From contig BROG01000523.1 in the NCBI GenBank assembly GCA_030159075.1, positions 434,001 to 498,000 on the forward strand: DNA of 64,000 nt. Reading direction: 5' to 3'. Shown in pieces: positions 25,801 to 34,601 of the stretch. The translations under genes were made by a program, and so were the position numbers. The number at the start of each line of letters is the position of its first letter. Position 1 is the first letter of the stretch. Under the pieces are notes generated by a model, which was not told the DNA's origin, made no database searches, and saw only the letters and a list, made by a program, of their open reading frames with translations. Source of the DNA: Atrina japonica. Its lineage: Eukaryota; Mollusca; Bivalvia; Pterioida; Pinnidae.

Positions 25801-27079
25801 ATTTAAAAATTGTACTTATAACACATACCCGATATTATACCATTACACTCCACGTACCCGAAATTAACCATCGGCTACCACGCACCCGATATTAAACCAT
25901 CACACTCCATGTACCCGAAATTAACCATCGGCTACCACGTACCCGATATTAAACCATCACCCTCCACGTACCCGAAATTAATCCATCGGCTGCCACGTAC
26001 CAGATGTTAAATTACTGGCTACTATGTATACGGAATTAAACCATCGGATACCACGTACACACAAAAAAAAATAAACGATCAGCCACAACTTAAATCGTCG
26101 GCTTCCATGTATCCTGGAATTAAACGACTGGCTACCACGTACATTAAATTAAACCATCGGCTACCACATTACCGAAATTAAACCACCGGCAGCCAAGTAC
26201 CCTAAATAAAACCACCGGTACCAGGTACCCGAAATTATACCATTGTCTACGACATAACTGAAATTAAACTATGAGCTACCACATACCAGAAAATAAACCA
26301 TCGGCTACAACTTATCCGAAATTAAACCCTCGCCCACCATGTGACCAAAATTAAACCATTAGCTATCACGTAACCAAAATTAAAACACCTGCCACGACGT
26401 ACCCGAAATTAAACCCACGCCTACCACATGACAAAAATTAAACCATTGGCTACCACGTAACTGAAATCAACCCACTAGCTACAAAGTAACATAAATTAAA
26501 CCATCTGCTACAACGTACCAAAAAATAAAACACAGGCAACAACATACCCGAAAATAAAACACCAACCAGAACGTTTTCCGAAATATATTTTACAAACGAC
26601 CCGAAATCATCAGCTTAAGTATCAATGAGACTTCGAACATGTGCAACAACAAGTGACAGACGTCGTGGTTTATAGCGCACTGCAACAAAGAAATCCCTAA
26701 TTTTACATAAAAAAGCATGGAAACGTAATTTAACAGTCATTTCGCCGTATACATTTACCTGCAGTTGTCTTGGAAACCGACTCTTTCAATTTATTTATGT
26801 CTGCCTCTTTACTTCTTTGTTTTGATTTACTTTTTAGTTCTGGTAGTAAAGTCTTCTGACGATCTATTCGTTTTAACATGTCTGCAAGAAACCCTACAAA
26901 AATATAAACATTAACAAGATGTTACCTGGAAAATAAGCTGAAAATTAAAGAAGAAAATCAAATTTTACATTTTTGTAAATCTTAATACCTTTGATTTTAT
27001 TTCATCAACAATTTTTATTCAACACCAGTAATTACATACCTACATACATACCTACCTACCTACCCCCACATACATACAT

Positions 27080-27110
<31 letters not shown>

Positions 27111-27165
27111 TATATAAATACATACATACATACATATTAAAATACATACATACTCGCACACACAG

Positions 27166-27241
<76 letters not shown>

Positions 27242-29658
27242 GCAACCACGATGGTGAAAGCGCTAACGGAATACAGCAAGTATTTTTAGGAAATTGTAAT
27301 GTTCTACACTTTTCTTAACATATTTATCGCGGTGCCAAGAAAACAAACATAATATACATATATATTGTATACTCGATCGCCCTTGATTTTTTCGCTTTAC
27401 AACAGAAAACATTAAATTTTTATGGTGTTTCATTTTAAATTCGCTTTCTAAACTAAGGGCGATAATGACGGGAAATGGGAGCAAAAAATTCCGGTATACA
27501 ATATTAATACATGTAGATAAATAGGTATATAGGTAAGTAGACAGGTAGGTAGGTATGCAGGTAGGGAGGTAGGAAGTAGGTAGGTAGGAGGGTAGGTAGG
27601 TAGACAGGTAGGTCGGTGGGTAGGTAGACAGGTAGGTAGGTGGGTAGTATCTCAACATACCTGTCTTTTTGTCTTTGGCTTTTTTATCTGTCTCTTCTTT
27701 GAGTGGTTCTTTTCCCACTACCTTTGTTAAAATAAAAAATTATACATTGCACATAATTTATAAACAATATATGCATCAAGATTCATATCAATCGTTTCTT
27801 CATACAAATAATATCATTATAGTTCATTACAGTCATGATATCGTACATTTCTCAATCTGTCACCGTGCAAGCTTGTTGTTGATCAATTAGTCAATATTTA
27901 TACCCTACTCTTCCCATGTGAATTGGAAAAAATGCTTGTTTGTTTGTTTGTTTGTTTGTTTATTTATTGTTGTTTAACGTCCCACTCAATAATCTTTCAC
28001 TCATATGGAGACGTTACCAAATGCCGGTGAAGGGCTTCAAATTTTGCCTCCATCACGATACTTACGGCCATTGAGCAGTGAGGGTTCTTTAATGTGCCGA
28101 TACCTACTGTGTGACACGGGACCTCGATTTATACTGTCATTTCCGAAAGACAGGAAACCAACCTGCCGCTGGCTGGACTCACGATCAATAAATAATTTAG
28201 ATAACTTAAACTATTCTTCGGTGTTGCATGACCAAAAACTGACTTTCGAGCGTATTACCAAGATGTAAGTCTTAGTACTCACCAAAGTATTTATTGTTTT
28301 GTAAAACATTCTGCTGTAGTTTCAAATTCAAATGTAAGAACGAGAAATAATAAGTCCTGATATACAACAAAATATCGTGAGCTCATAGAGTCAATACGTG
28401 TGTTAGTCAATTGATAGATATAACCTGCGTTAGTCAGTTCATACCGCTATCACGTGTGTTATTCAGCGCATACCGCCATTACTTGTGTAAATCAGCTGAT
28501 ACAGTTTACTTTTGTAAATCAGCTGATACAGTTATTATGTGTGTTAGTCAGCTGATACAGTTATTATGTGTGTTAGTCAGCTCATGCAGTAATTATGTGT
28601 GTAAGTCAGCTAATGCAGTTATTATGTGTGTTAGTCAGCTGATACAGTTATTATGTGTGTTAGTCACCTCATACAGTTATTATGTGTGTTAGTCAACTCA
28701 TACAGTAATTATGTGTGTTAGTCAGTTAAATCATTTGTTAGTCATTACATGCAGTTATTACCTGTGTTAGTCATTACTTACAGTTATTACATTTCTTAGT
28801 AAGTTCATACTGTTATCAAGTATGGTAGACAGTTCATACACTTTTTTTGTTAGTCCGCTCTTAAAGTTATTTCGTTTTTAGTCACCTCATACAGTTATTA
28901 CATGTGTTGTCAGTTCATACAGTTATTACAGTTGTTAGTCCGCTCTTAGTTATTTCGTTTGTTAGTCCGGCCATACAGTTATCTCGTTCCTTTATCACAT
29001 CATACATTTATTACTTCTATTATTCAGCTCATATTTATTACATGTGCCAAGAGTCAAATTTATACAGTTTTTTTTTTGTTAGATTTTAGTCAGTTACCTG
29101 AGTTCCTTGTGTTTTATGCTTCAAGTCTTCAGCCATCGTGTAAAGTGACAAAACTACATTTTCATCTGTTTTCGTGCTAATTTCAAAATGCCGAAATCCA
29201 TGGCGTTTTGCAAACTGTAAAAATGGATGATCAGCTAATATCATTATAGTTCATTACAGTCATGATATCGTACATTTCTCAATCTGTCACCGTGCAAGCT
29301 TGTTGTTGATCAATTAGTCAATATTTATACCCTACTCTTCCCGTGTGAATTGGAAAGAATGCTTGTTTGTTTGTTTGTTTATTGTTCTTTAACGTCCCAC
29401 TCAAGAATCTTTCACTCATATAGAGACGTCACCAAATGCCGGTGAAGGGCTTCAAATTTTGGCCTATGCTCGGCACTTACGGCCATTGAGCAGTGAGGGT
29501 TCTTTAACGTGCCGACACCAACTGCAACACGGGACCTCGAGTTTTACTGTCTCATCAGAATGCTAAAAATGAACACCAGAAATAAAACGGCTACCTTGAA
29601 GAAGATATGGATAAATTAAGCCACCTCCGTAAGCTGACGACATGTGTTTGTAGGCTCT

Positions 29659-29750
<92 letters not shown>

Positions 29751-30143
29751 CCGACTGCAGTTCCCTTCAATGCAAGTATATACAGCGATGCATTACATAT
29801 GTCAGTGTTTGCAGTCACATGACCAGAGTGTTAACAGCTTTACTCTTTGACGTAGGAATGCATGAATGAATAAAGGACAGGATAGCTGTTTAGCTGTTAC
29901 GTCATATTAAAAACTCGCAAAGCCAATTATATTGAATGAATTTCGTAACTAGCGAACTACGGTTTCACAGAAAATGGCAATATATACAAAGATAAGAATT
30001 GTTTTTCATTTTTTGAAATGCATGGAAGATATATGAAACGGATCATGGCTGCTTCGTACTGCACAGCATTTTATTTCCATTATTCATTGCATATATACTC
30101 CATGCTTTTCAAAAACTGAAAAACAATCCTTAAATATATATAT

Positions 30144-30222
<79 letters not shown>

Positions 30223-33200
30223 TCACTTCTACTATTCAATGTTTATTTGTTGTATTGCCGTTATATGTCCCACATAGAACGGACCGTAAACATACAGAAT
30301 ACTATTAAACACACAGAGTTCAAAATGAAAACTATAAGAAGACTGATTTGTTTTGATGTGATGCGTACGCCGCTTACCCCGTATAGTTCAGTTACTAGCA
30401 GCCTCAATATAATTGACCACAGTTAATTGTATCCTGAACACCATATTTAAAACAAACACACAACCTATATCATAACTTACAATATACATACCTCCAAACC
30501 CTGCTTCTCAAGCACCTGTCGGTGTCTGTCATCATGTGAGTTGTTACCTAACAGTATGATGCTAATATTTTGATTTGCCCTCTAAAAATAAACAAAAGTT
30601 ACTAAGTGTGAAATCATCGTCAATAAACTGGTTCTGGTTTATAGATAGTTTGGTAAACATTTCATTCTGGCATCAAACCGGTTTGCAACTAGCTTCCGTT
30701 TTCTCATTTATCATCAACGGTTTCAAACTTGTCCAGAAAATAGACCAAGCTACCTCTGGAGGGGGTGTCAGTGGTGTACATGCAGTCCAAAGTATGCAAA
30801 GATGGCGGTTAAGATACAGATGAATAACTTGCTGTGACACTCTTGTTTTACAAATATAGTTTTTAACATGTTTCAATAAAGGTTAGATATTAGATAATAC
30901 CGTTTAAATTTTTAAAAATTTTAAAGCTAAGATAGTCATTTTTTACAATGGTTACTATTAGATGGATTTCGGCTATACTTTTAGAGATATTGTTTGGCCT
31001 TGTATAATACCACTTTCTCATTAGAAAATACACATAACTTTTAAATTGTAGCTCAACTGATGAAGTCTAATTGAAAGAAACGATATCGTCTTGAGCATTA
31101 TAACTTTGGTATTATGTTTATAATATTTATAATGTCTCAGATACTGTAAAAGTCGACCTAATAAACATTTAACTCGATTTCAGCAGTAGTACACAGCAAT
31201 GTCTAATACGGTGGTCATTTCTGAAATGCAAACCTGGCACTTAATGCATAATTTAACTTAACAAAACAGTATTGATACGACATATCGATCAAAGGATTAC
31301 AATACCTTTTGTCTTCATTTTATACGTAACCTTACATAACGACTACTGACTACACAGGAAGAGTGCTAAATTTGATTGGCTGAAAACGTGTAACTTGATA
31401 TCTGATTGGCTTTCACCTGTAGAAATATTTTGTAATGACAAATTTAAACGATTATGAGTGTAAATTATAGTTGGACAATTAACAATGGAATGGTTCCAAG
31501 ATTATTGTTGATGGGCAAAGAACCAGCTACGGGATGTTTCATAATTTCGAACTCATCGATGAACAGACAATTATATATACATGTATATGCATCTAACCAT
31601 GTACATATTATATAATATATCTTTTACGCGGCCCTCAAACTATCAAATTTGATATTTTACAAGATTCTTGCAGAAATATCTACAATAATAATCTATTAAG
31701 TATGACGATTGGGTATCAAATGCCAGATGACAAGGTTCTAGTTATGTTAATTTTAAAATTTTGCCAGTGTACATTGGGGAGACTGCAGGTTTATTTCCCT
31801 GATCAGTGTGAACGGGTTTTATCCCCCACCACTGAAAGCTCCATTATATATACACCAGGTGATCTTCATTTGAAAGCCTGTATTCTTACCGCTTTTATAT
31901 CTCCTATGTACACCTCCAAATTGTTAAATGACTCGGCATTTCTCACGTCATAAACTAAAAATATGCCCTGAAATATACAAAACAATCTATTATACCCTGA
32001 AATATACAAAACAATCTATTATACCTTGATATAAATAAAGAACACAATCTATTATTCCCTGAAGTATATAAAGGATACAATTTATTTTGAAAAAATTATG
32101 TAAGACAGTAAACGATAATAAATTATGGAAATGTGGACATTTGTGCATTTTAGTGTGAAACCTAACACATGCAAGACAGATCAAATTCATAACATGTCGA
32201 ATGGTTCAGACGGTTTGTAAAATTTAGGTGAAAATATACCAATTACCATACCGACATACCTGTGCTGTTTTGTATGATCTGAGGACCTGGTCTCTGTCTA
32301 CAGTCTGTGTATTCCTGTTATGTAAGTGAATTATAATCAATTGTTAGGTTGTATGTGTTAATGGTTTATGCCACACTTAATACTAATGGGACGTGAAGCC
32401 CCGTTTCAAGAAAGGCCCTAATTATTAGCACAAGATATACGACTTGGGACCAAACAAATAAATAAACACTGGAGTTACTTCTTGAGACGAATGTAACTGG
32501 TACTGAGGTTACTGAATGAGACGAATATAACCGAATAATATAATTTCCACGTGCAGGGGTTAATTCAAGAGACGAAAACAACTGAATCAACTTCAAATGT
32601 CCATAGAGTATAAATCTCTTCGTAGGGTATAAATCATTGTGAATATTTCGAACAAAAAGTATTTATTTCATTTGTCATTGACATGGATAAATTACTCAGA
32701 ATACCTAGAATACCGCTATGCTAAGTTGAAATTAAGAGGCAAGTGTCAATCATTTTATTTTATTTCAATTTAGACTATATATTTCTTTTTCACAAAGATG
32801 CGGCTTATCTGTGGATGCTATTTTACAAACAATACGTCTCAACTGACGATGCCATATTTTAAACAGTGCATCTTAATTGAGGATGAGATTTTTCTAACAA
32901 TGCGTCTCAATTAGCGAAGCGATTTTTCTAAAAATGTGTCATAACTGATGGAGCGTTTTTAACAATGCGTCTTAACTGAGGATGCGATTTTTCTAACAAT
33001 GCGTCTTAACTGAGGATGCGATTTTTCTAACAATTGTGGATGCGGTTTTACTAATAATGCAGTGAAAGCTCTATTACATTCAATAATTTAATGATGTAAA
33101 TTGTGAAACTTAAAGAATAATAATAATGGTTGATTTTCATCAAACTAATTTGAAATCATTTAGACAATCATATATTATGTTGATTAACATGTTCCACATC

Positions 33201-34601
33201 CAGTGATCAAATAAAGTAATTACCACAACCGCATCTTGATTTTACTTCCTTTAATATCCACTGTCTTAAATGCGAAGTCAATTTCATCTGTTAGAAAAAC
33301 AAAAAGATAAACGTATGTAACATTTCCTGAAAGAACAAAAAAAATGCTATTCACCGAACAAAATCATTGACACCGCACTGAAATACAGACGGCTAGAATA
33401 AAACAATATGCATCCGATTTTCGTTGATGGGACAATAAAATGTAACACCAGAAATAAGAACATATTTGGAACACATTATTTTGTTGTTCATTACGTCGAA
33501 CTGTGTAAAATATCTATAAACGATTTCTCACAAATAGCTTTTTTAATTTTGTAATTTTTATTTATTAATTTGTTATCGTTGATGGAAAGAATATAACTTT
33601 TTAAAGACATCGACAGAATCATCTCATTCATATTCCAGGAGCTGCTTGTGGTAGTTTAGTGGGCGGGTGTTCTATATGCAAGCGAAAGCTTTTGGTTCTA
33701 GGTCATTGGCCATACCAAAGACTTAACAATCATAGTAACTCGGCAAGTGCTCGGCATACGAAGTAAAGGTCAGAAGACTTTGGAATGAGATTTAATACCG
33801 AGGTCCATCTCAGACATGACATGTATAAGATCTCTCACTGCACTTGCATATTGGCCTATAGAACAGATAGAACTGTGCGGCCCGTCATCTGACGTTGGCG
33901 AAATCTCCATATAAGTGACAAATAATTGACGGGATGCAAAACAGAAAACAAAAACATATCCGAGGACTGATACTTGTTAAATATGGACAAATGTTTATAA
34001 CAGGAAGTCGCCGGGATTACACACATAAACATTGTTTACGTTTCTGAAGCTATCGTTATCCGATTTCTTATATTTACCTGTACATTTGGACATGCATTGA
34101 ATTGTTCTATCGAACCGTGAAGGATAAAACAAAAATAAAATGGGTCACATTCTGTGCATACGTGGAACGTAATATTAAACCAATACACTACTGTCTATTT
34201 TGACACATTAGGGATGTACATGTTTGACATGACTATCGTATTACTCTGATTTCATGCATTGCCGAAGCTCGTACATTTTGTGCAGTGACATAACCTTTCA
34301 CCCCTGACACTATACAACAGATTCGTTCTACACGTGTTTATAAACTTGGGCCAAATAAGCATAATATTAATATACATGCACCTGATATAAACCTGTTGAT
34401 ACATCGGTAACATCAGATGTTTTTTAAATGCGACAATGTAACAATTTATAAGGATGAGCCTAACTTACCTGGTTCATATGAGTCCGGGCCTCCGAGGTTC
34501 TGAAACTTGTGTATGATATTTCGCTTTCCGACATTATCATCACCAACAAATAAAACTTTGTACAACGGATTGTCACGCCGAATTAGTTTTGTGGCCGCCA
34601 T
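16361..34601 (-). CDS. ROCO-family protein: Rab-like domain, coiled linker, ROC-COR, two Death-fold domains (17 exons)
   Basis: Seventeen exons join with consistent phases into about 1128 residues. Order: residues 1-180 Rab-like fold; 180-244 Lys-rich, probably coiled; 245-540 ROC GTPase with P-loop GHYSVGKST near 284, DIWDFGGQ near 452 and THWD near 531; 540-912 COR (for example ILDPQWLIDALRSLIT); 930-1020 a Death-like domain; 1031-1128 a second. ROC-COR proteins are GTP-regulated dimeric signalling proteins; Death domains recruit partners for cell-death or immune signalling. No kinase, LRR or ankyrin part is seen, unlike DAPK1, LRRK or MFHAS1. The N-terminal domain has lost key GTPase residues. 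One exon (33225-33287) seems one base short. Start ATG at 34601; stop TGA at 16361. A single transcript is inferred from phase continuity, not proven. Confidence 0.8.
16711..16803. repeat. (CT)n microsatellite
   Basis: About 46 uninterrupted CT units directly downstream (gene sense: upstream) of the last exon's acceptor. In gene sense this is a long GA tract, so it is not a polypyrimidine tract for splicing. Confidence 0.95.
17211..17241 (-). CDS. ROCO gene exon 16: linker microexon
   Basis: 31 bases, acceptor cttacatttcag, donor attg|gtgaga, encoding IYRLLDKSKI. It joins both neighbouring Death-domain exons in phase (0 in, 1 out). The very short exon forms the link between the two Death-fold domains. 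Confidence 0.6.
17880..18000. repeat. Dispersed repeat fragment (family also at 43.3 kb)
   Basis: Shares gggtgttacatgctaa, agacacctgtccc and aattgttcttcat with 43310-43490 and 41915-42010. Intronic in the ROCO gene. Confidence 0.45.
18090..18367 (-). CDS. ROCO gene exon 15: first Death-fold domain
   Basis: Acceptor ttttacaacag, donor tgcaaa|gtacgt. After a short linker (GLPACAMNSSPTD) come six helix-like segments: LSRLSAYLLPEQLYTVAVEL, SSVEIERFRHDN, FFFILQAWRNRA and LVKAFIELGINEHI. The central LQAWRN matches the Trp of the Death-domain core. Read-through past the donor would add a short tail. Confidence 0.8.
19066..19295 (+). mobile_element. SINE, tRNA-derived group B
   Basis: A degenerate tRNA-like head is followed by the conserved body gtttgccagtttacttgcgg and the tail gacgccaccatatgacagat, gtgtggtgtaaaacaacatt, then a T-rich end. 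Other copies lie at 53985, 60694 and 63071. It is intronic in the ROCO gene, on the opposite strand. Confidence 0.65.
19445..19490 (-). CDS. ROCO gene exon 14: Cys/Glu-rich linker
   Basis: 46 bases encoding DSKEAVECECSEDCK between COR and the first Death domain; acceptor gatttttccag, donor aaag|gtaagg; phase 0 in and 1 out, matching both neighbours. Confidence 0.65.
19921..21042 (-). CDS. ROCO gene exon 13: COR domain
   Basis: 374 codons in one exon, acceptor tcaattttag, donor attcag|gtacac. The sequence carries COR features: an LPKSWLPLYDYIF start motif, a winged-helix-like LDVFLNFLHSLGHILFF, ILDPQWLIDALRSLIT, and HQKHLVNTMEKLDLV. A C-terminal beta-rich part includes FFYVPCMLKEGYP. COR mediates dimerisation and coupling to the ROC GTPase in this family. 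Confidence 0.88.
21283..21362. repeat. About 40-bp tandem duplication beside exon 12 donor
   Basis: The unit aacatgatcatggtgtattc plus aaaacacatacacatgaacc occurs twice in a row, about 30 bases from the donor side of exon 12. Confidence 0.85.
21393..21499 (-). CDS. ROCO gene exon 12: ROC domain, G4 region
   Basis: Acceptor acttttacag, donor ccacag|gtttga (weaker than consensus). Encodes YLRFWISSIITYTEG and KIILVGTHWDLIPQ. THWD is the G4-like (T/NKxD-equivalent) motif usual in ROC domains as THxD. Phases 1 in and 0 out fit both neighbours. Confidence 0.8.
22090..22593 (-). CDS. ROCO gene exon 11: ROC domain with acidic/Ser insert and G3 motif
   Basis: 167 codons. The first part (ITDFSAPEILARDIFENI) is followed by about 70 polar residues that look like a disordered insertion in the GTPase fold, then KLKEMSTNDLLKKVIEKKK and the G3 region DIWDFGGQTVFYTTHQTFL. 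Donor atcg|gtaaga. The long insert ahead of DFGGQ is typical of ROC domains of the MFHAS1 kind. Confidence 0.85.
23350..23434 (-). CDS. ROCO gene exon 10: ROC switch I region
   Basis: 85 bases, acceptor atattatacag, donor gcag|gtaaga. Encodes ITSTNGIEIFNGRCFYN and KEWIIQEA. The STNGIEI segment follows the P-loop helix, as STxGIDI-type segments do in ROC proteins. It bridges exons 9 and 11 in exact phase (0 in, 1 out). Confidence 0.75.
24193..24215. repeat. (CT)n microsatellite
   Basis: About eleven CT units, 24 bases from the donor of exon 9. Confidence 0.9.
24239..24423 (-). CDS. ROCO gene exon 9: ROC domain P-loop
   Basis: Acceptor cttttctcatag, donor ctcaag|gtatat. Encodes VIPGIPEEILRMDSRSL, then LRIMFVGHYSVGKSTLAMAL with an intact Walker A (GxxxxGKST). 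Joined in phase 1 to the coiled linker exon. Confidence 0.85.
24934..25143 (-). CDS. Small ORF of unknown status inside ROCO intron 8
   Basis: A 69-residue ORF starting MSKMTSNPDICLQFAVNL, containing an acidic GKEGDDIAEGDD stretch and ending SDLIQHV. It has better amino-acid balance than the AT-rich shadows around it. It could be an alternative terminal exon, a fossil of a coding sequence, or chance. No domain recognised. Confidence 0.25.
   Translation of the reverse strand: MSKMTSNPDICLQFAVNLARDCQCRDGKEGDDIAEGDDQSARHHVCTTMGYLEQVLGQTDDVSDLIQHV
25830..26600. repeat. Degenerate ~29-bp minisatellite
   Basis: About 25 units around taccacgtacccgaaattaa plus accatcggc, with higher-order alternation of taccacgtacccgatatt and tccacgtacccgaaatt at the left end and increasing divergence to the right. 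Intronic (between ROCO exons 8 and 9). Confidence 0.85.
26759..26893 (-). CDS. ROCO gene exon 8: Lys-rich helical linker
   Basis: Acceptor atttttgtag, donor gcag|gtaaat. Encodes GFLADMLKRIDRQKTLLPEL and KSKSKQRSKEADINKLKES, a charged amphipathic stretch likely to be helical or coiled. It joins the Rab-like half to the ROC half; its phases (1 in, 1 out) match on both sides, which argues for one gene. Confidence 0.7.
27035..27240. repeat. Compound microsatellite (CATA)n, (CA)n, (TA)n
   Basis: Tracts of cata/ctac, cacaca and a 57-base TA run. Open frames through this tract on the minus strand (IYIYIY, CVCVCV) are repeat translations, not genes. Confidence 0.95.
27510..27655. repeat. (GGTA)n minisatellite next to exon 7 donor
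   Basis: Runs of taggtaggtagacaggtagg with variants, ending a few bases from the donor of exon 7. In gene sense the tract is (TACC)n. Confidence 0.9.
27661..27721 (-). CDS. ROCO gene exon 7: Lys/Glu-rich linker
   Basis: 61 bases, acceptor ttttaacaaag, donor acag|gtatgt. Encodes VVGKEPLKEETDKKAKDKKT. Phase 0 in and 1 out agree with exons 6 and 8. Composition is low complexity. Confidence 0.65.
27815..28185 (-). mobile_element. SINE group A partial copy with 120-bp duplicated flank
   Basis: Minus-strand SINE tail (gtttgttt repeats, ttgttgtttaacgtcccact, atgccggtgaagggcttcaa) without an intact tRNA head. The 120 bases before it and the SINE body are repeated nearly identically at 29237-29560. 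Confidence 0.75.
28415..29060. repeat. ~29-bp minisatellite in intron 6
   Basis: About 20 units of gtgtgttagtcagctgatac plus agttattat, degrading to the right, and ending about 40 bases from the donor of exon 6. Confidence 0.85.
29098..29214 (-). CDS. ROCO gene exon 6: end of Rab-like domain
   Basis: 39 codons, acceptor catttttacag, donor actcag|gtaact. FAKRHGFRHFEISTKTDENV corresponds to the Rab G5 region (ETSAK-like, here EISTK), followed by a C-terminal helix (SLYTMAEDLKHK). No C-terminal prenylation Cys motif follows, because the chain continues. Confidence 0.8.
29237..29560 (-). mobile_element. SINE group A partial copy, duplicate of 27815-28150
   Basis: Same arrangement and flank as the copy at 27815, in direct orientation, so the two copies bracket exon 6. 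It lacks the tRNA head. Confidence 0.75.
29659..29750. repeat. (CA)n/(TA)n compound microsatellite
   Basis: Long CA run followed by a TA run; open frames of THTHT/YIYIY type are artefacts of it. Confidence 0.95.
29995..30225. repeat. Inverted repeat followed by (AT)n
   Basis: An imperfect hairpin: attgtttttcattttttgaa with catggaag at 29999, and its inverse near 30090-30130 (ctccatgctt, ctgaaaaacaatcc). About 85 bases of AT dinucleotide follow. A related hairpin end (aaggattgtttttcattttt) lies beside the microsatellite at 36.1 kb. Confidence 0.7.
30492..30581 (-). CDS. ROCO gene exon 5: Rab-like G4 region
   Basis: 30 codons, acceptor tatttttag, donor ttggag|gtatgt. RANQNISIILLGNNSHDDRH aligns with the beta strand and NKxD motif of Rab proteins, but the motif is NNSHDD, so the guanine-binding Lys is replaced. 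Confidence 0.8.
30945..31135. mobile_element. Dispersed repeat, copy 3 of 3
   Basis: Full-length-looking copy of the family at 14975 and 15935: gttactattagatggatttc at the left, gaaacgatatcgtcttgagc near the right. Intronic. Confidence 0.6.
31890..31967 (-). CDS. ROCO gene exon 4: Rab-like core strand
   Basis: 26 codons, acceptor atatttcag, donor aagcg|gtaaga. GIFLVYDVRNAESFNNLEVY is the strand and helix after switch II of Rab GTPases (compare the common LVYDxxxxxSFxxL pattern). Confidence 0.85.
31966..32070 (-). repeat. 29-bp tandem repeats duplicating the exon 4 acceptor
   Basis: The unit ccctgaaatatacaaaacaa plus tctattata occurs at 31966 and 31995, with two degraded units around 32024 and 32057. 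Read in gene sense, each good unit contains tatatttcaggg, the acceptor of exon 4. Confidence 0.8.
32260..32314 (-). CDS. ROCO gene exon 3: Rab-like switch II
   Basis: 55 bases, acceptor cataacag, donor gcacag|gtatgt. In the frame fixed by exon 4 it reads NTQTVDRDQVLRSYKTAQ, corresponding to DTAGQExxRxxxxxYxxxx of Rabs. The G3 Asp, Gly and Gln are not conserved. Entry phase is 2, but exon 2 as read ends in phase 1; see the finding on 33225-33287. Confidence 0.7.
32815..33055. repeat. ~34-bp minisatellite
   Basis: About seven units around taacaatgcgtcttaactga plus ggatgcgatttttc, the left units more diverged. Intron 2 of the ROCO gene. Confidence 0.85.
33225..33287 (-). CDS. ROCO gene exon 2: Rab-like switch I/strand, apparent 1-base deficit
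   Basis: Acceptor ttctaacag, donor ttgtg|gtaatt. DEIDFAFKTVDIKGSK corresponds to the Rab effector region and following strand. Beyond that the frame as read gives SRCGC, whereas adding one A in the AAA run near 33243 gives KIKMRLW, the expected Rab strand, and restores the phase to exon 3. It is a frameshift, an assembly error, or an alternative acceptor is used in exon 3 (after ctgtag). Confidence 0.65.
33650..33955 (+). mobile_element. SINE group C
   Basis: Degenerate tRNA head (gtggtagtttagtgggcggg), body with taccaaagactt and ggcaagtgctcggcat, tail ccatataagtgacaaataat and gacgggatgcaaaacag, then an A-rich end. Related copies at 39190 and 44265. Intron 1 of the ROCO gene, opposite strand. 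Confidence 0.65.
34469..34601 (-). CDS. ROCO gene exon 1: start codon and degenerate Rab-like P-loop
   Basis: MAATKLIRRDNPLYKVLFVG, then GDDNVGKRN. The P-loop matches GxxxxGK but has Arg where Ser/Thr coordinates Mg2+. The ATG at 34601 is the first in this frame after an in-frame-stop-rich 5' region. Donor accag|gtaagt, phase 1. Confidence 0.8.

Noticed and set aside
27052..27279. Tyr/Ile- and Cys/Val-rich open frames
   Set aside because: Translation of CA/TA dinucleotide repeats; same for 29591-29850 and 37570-37998.
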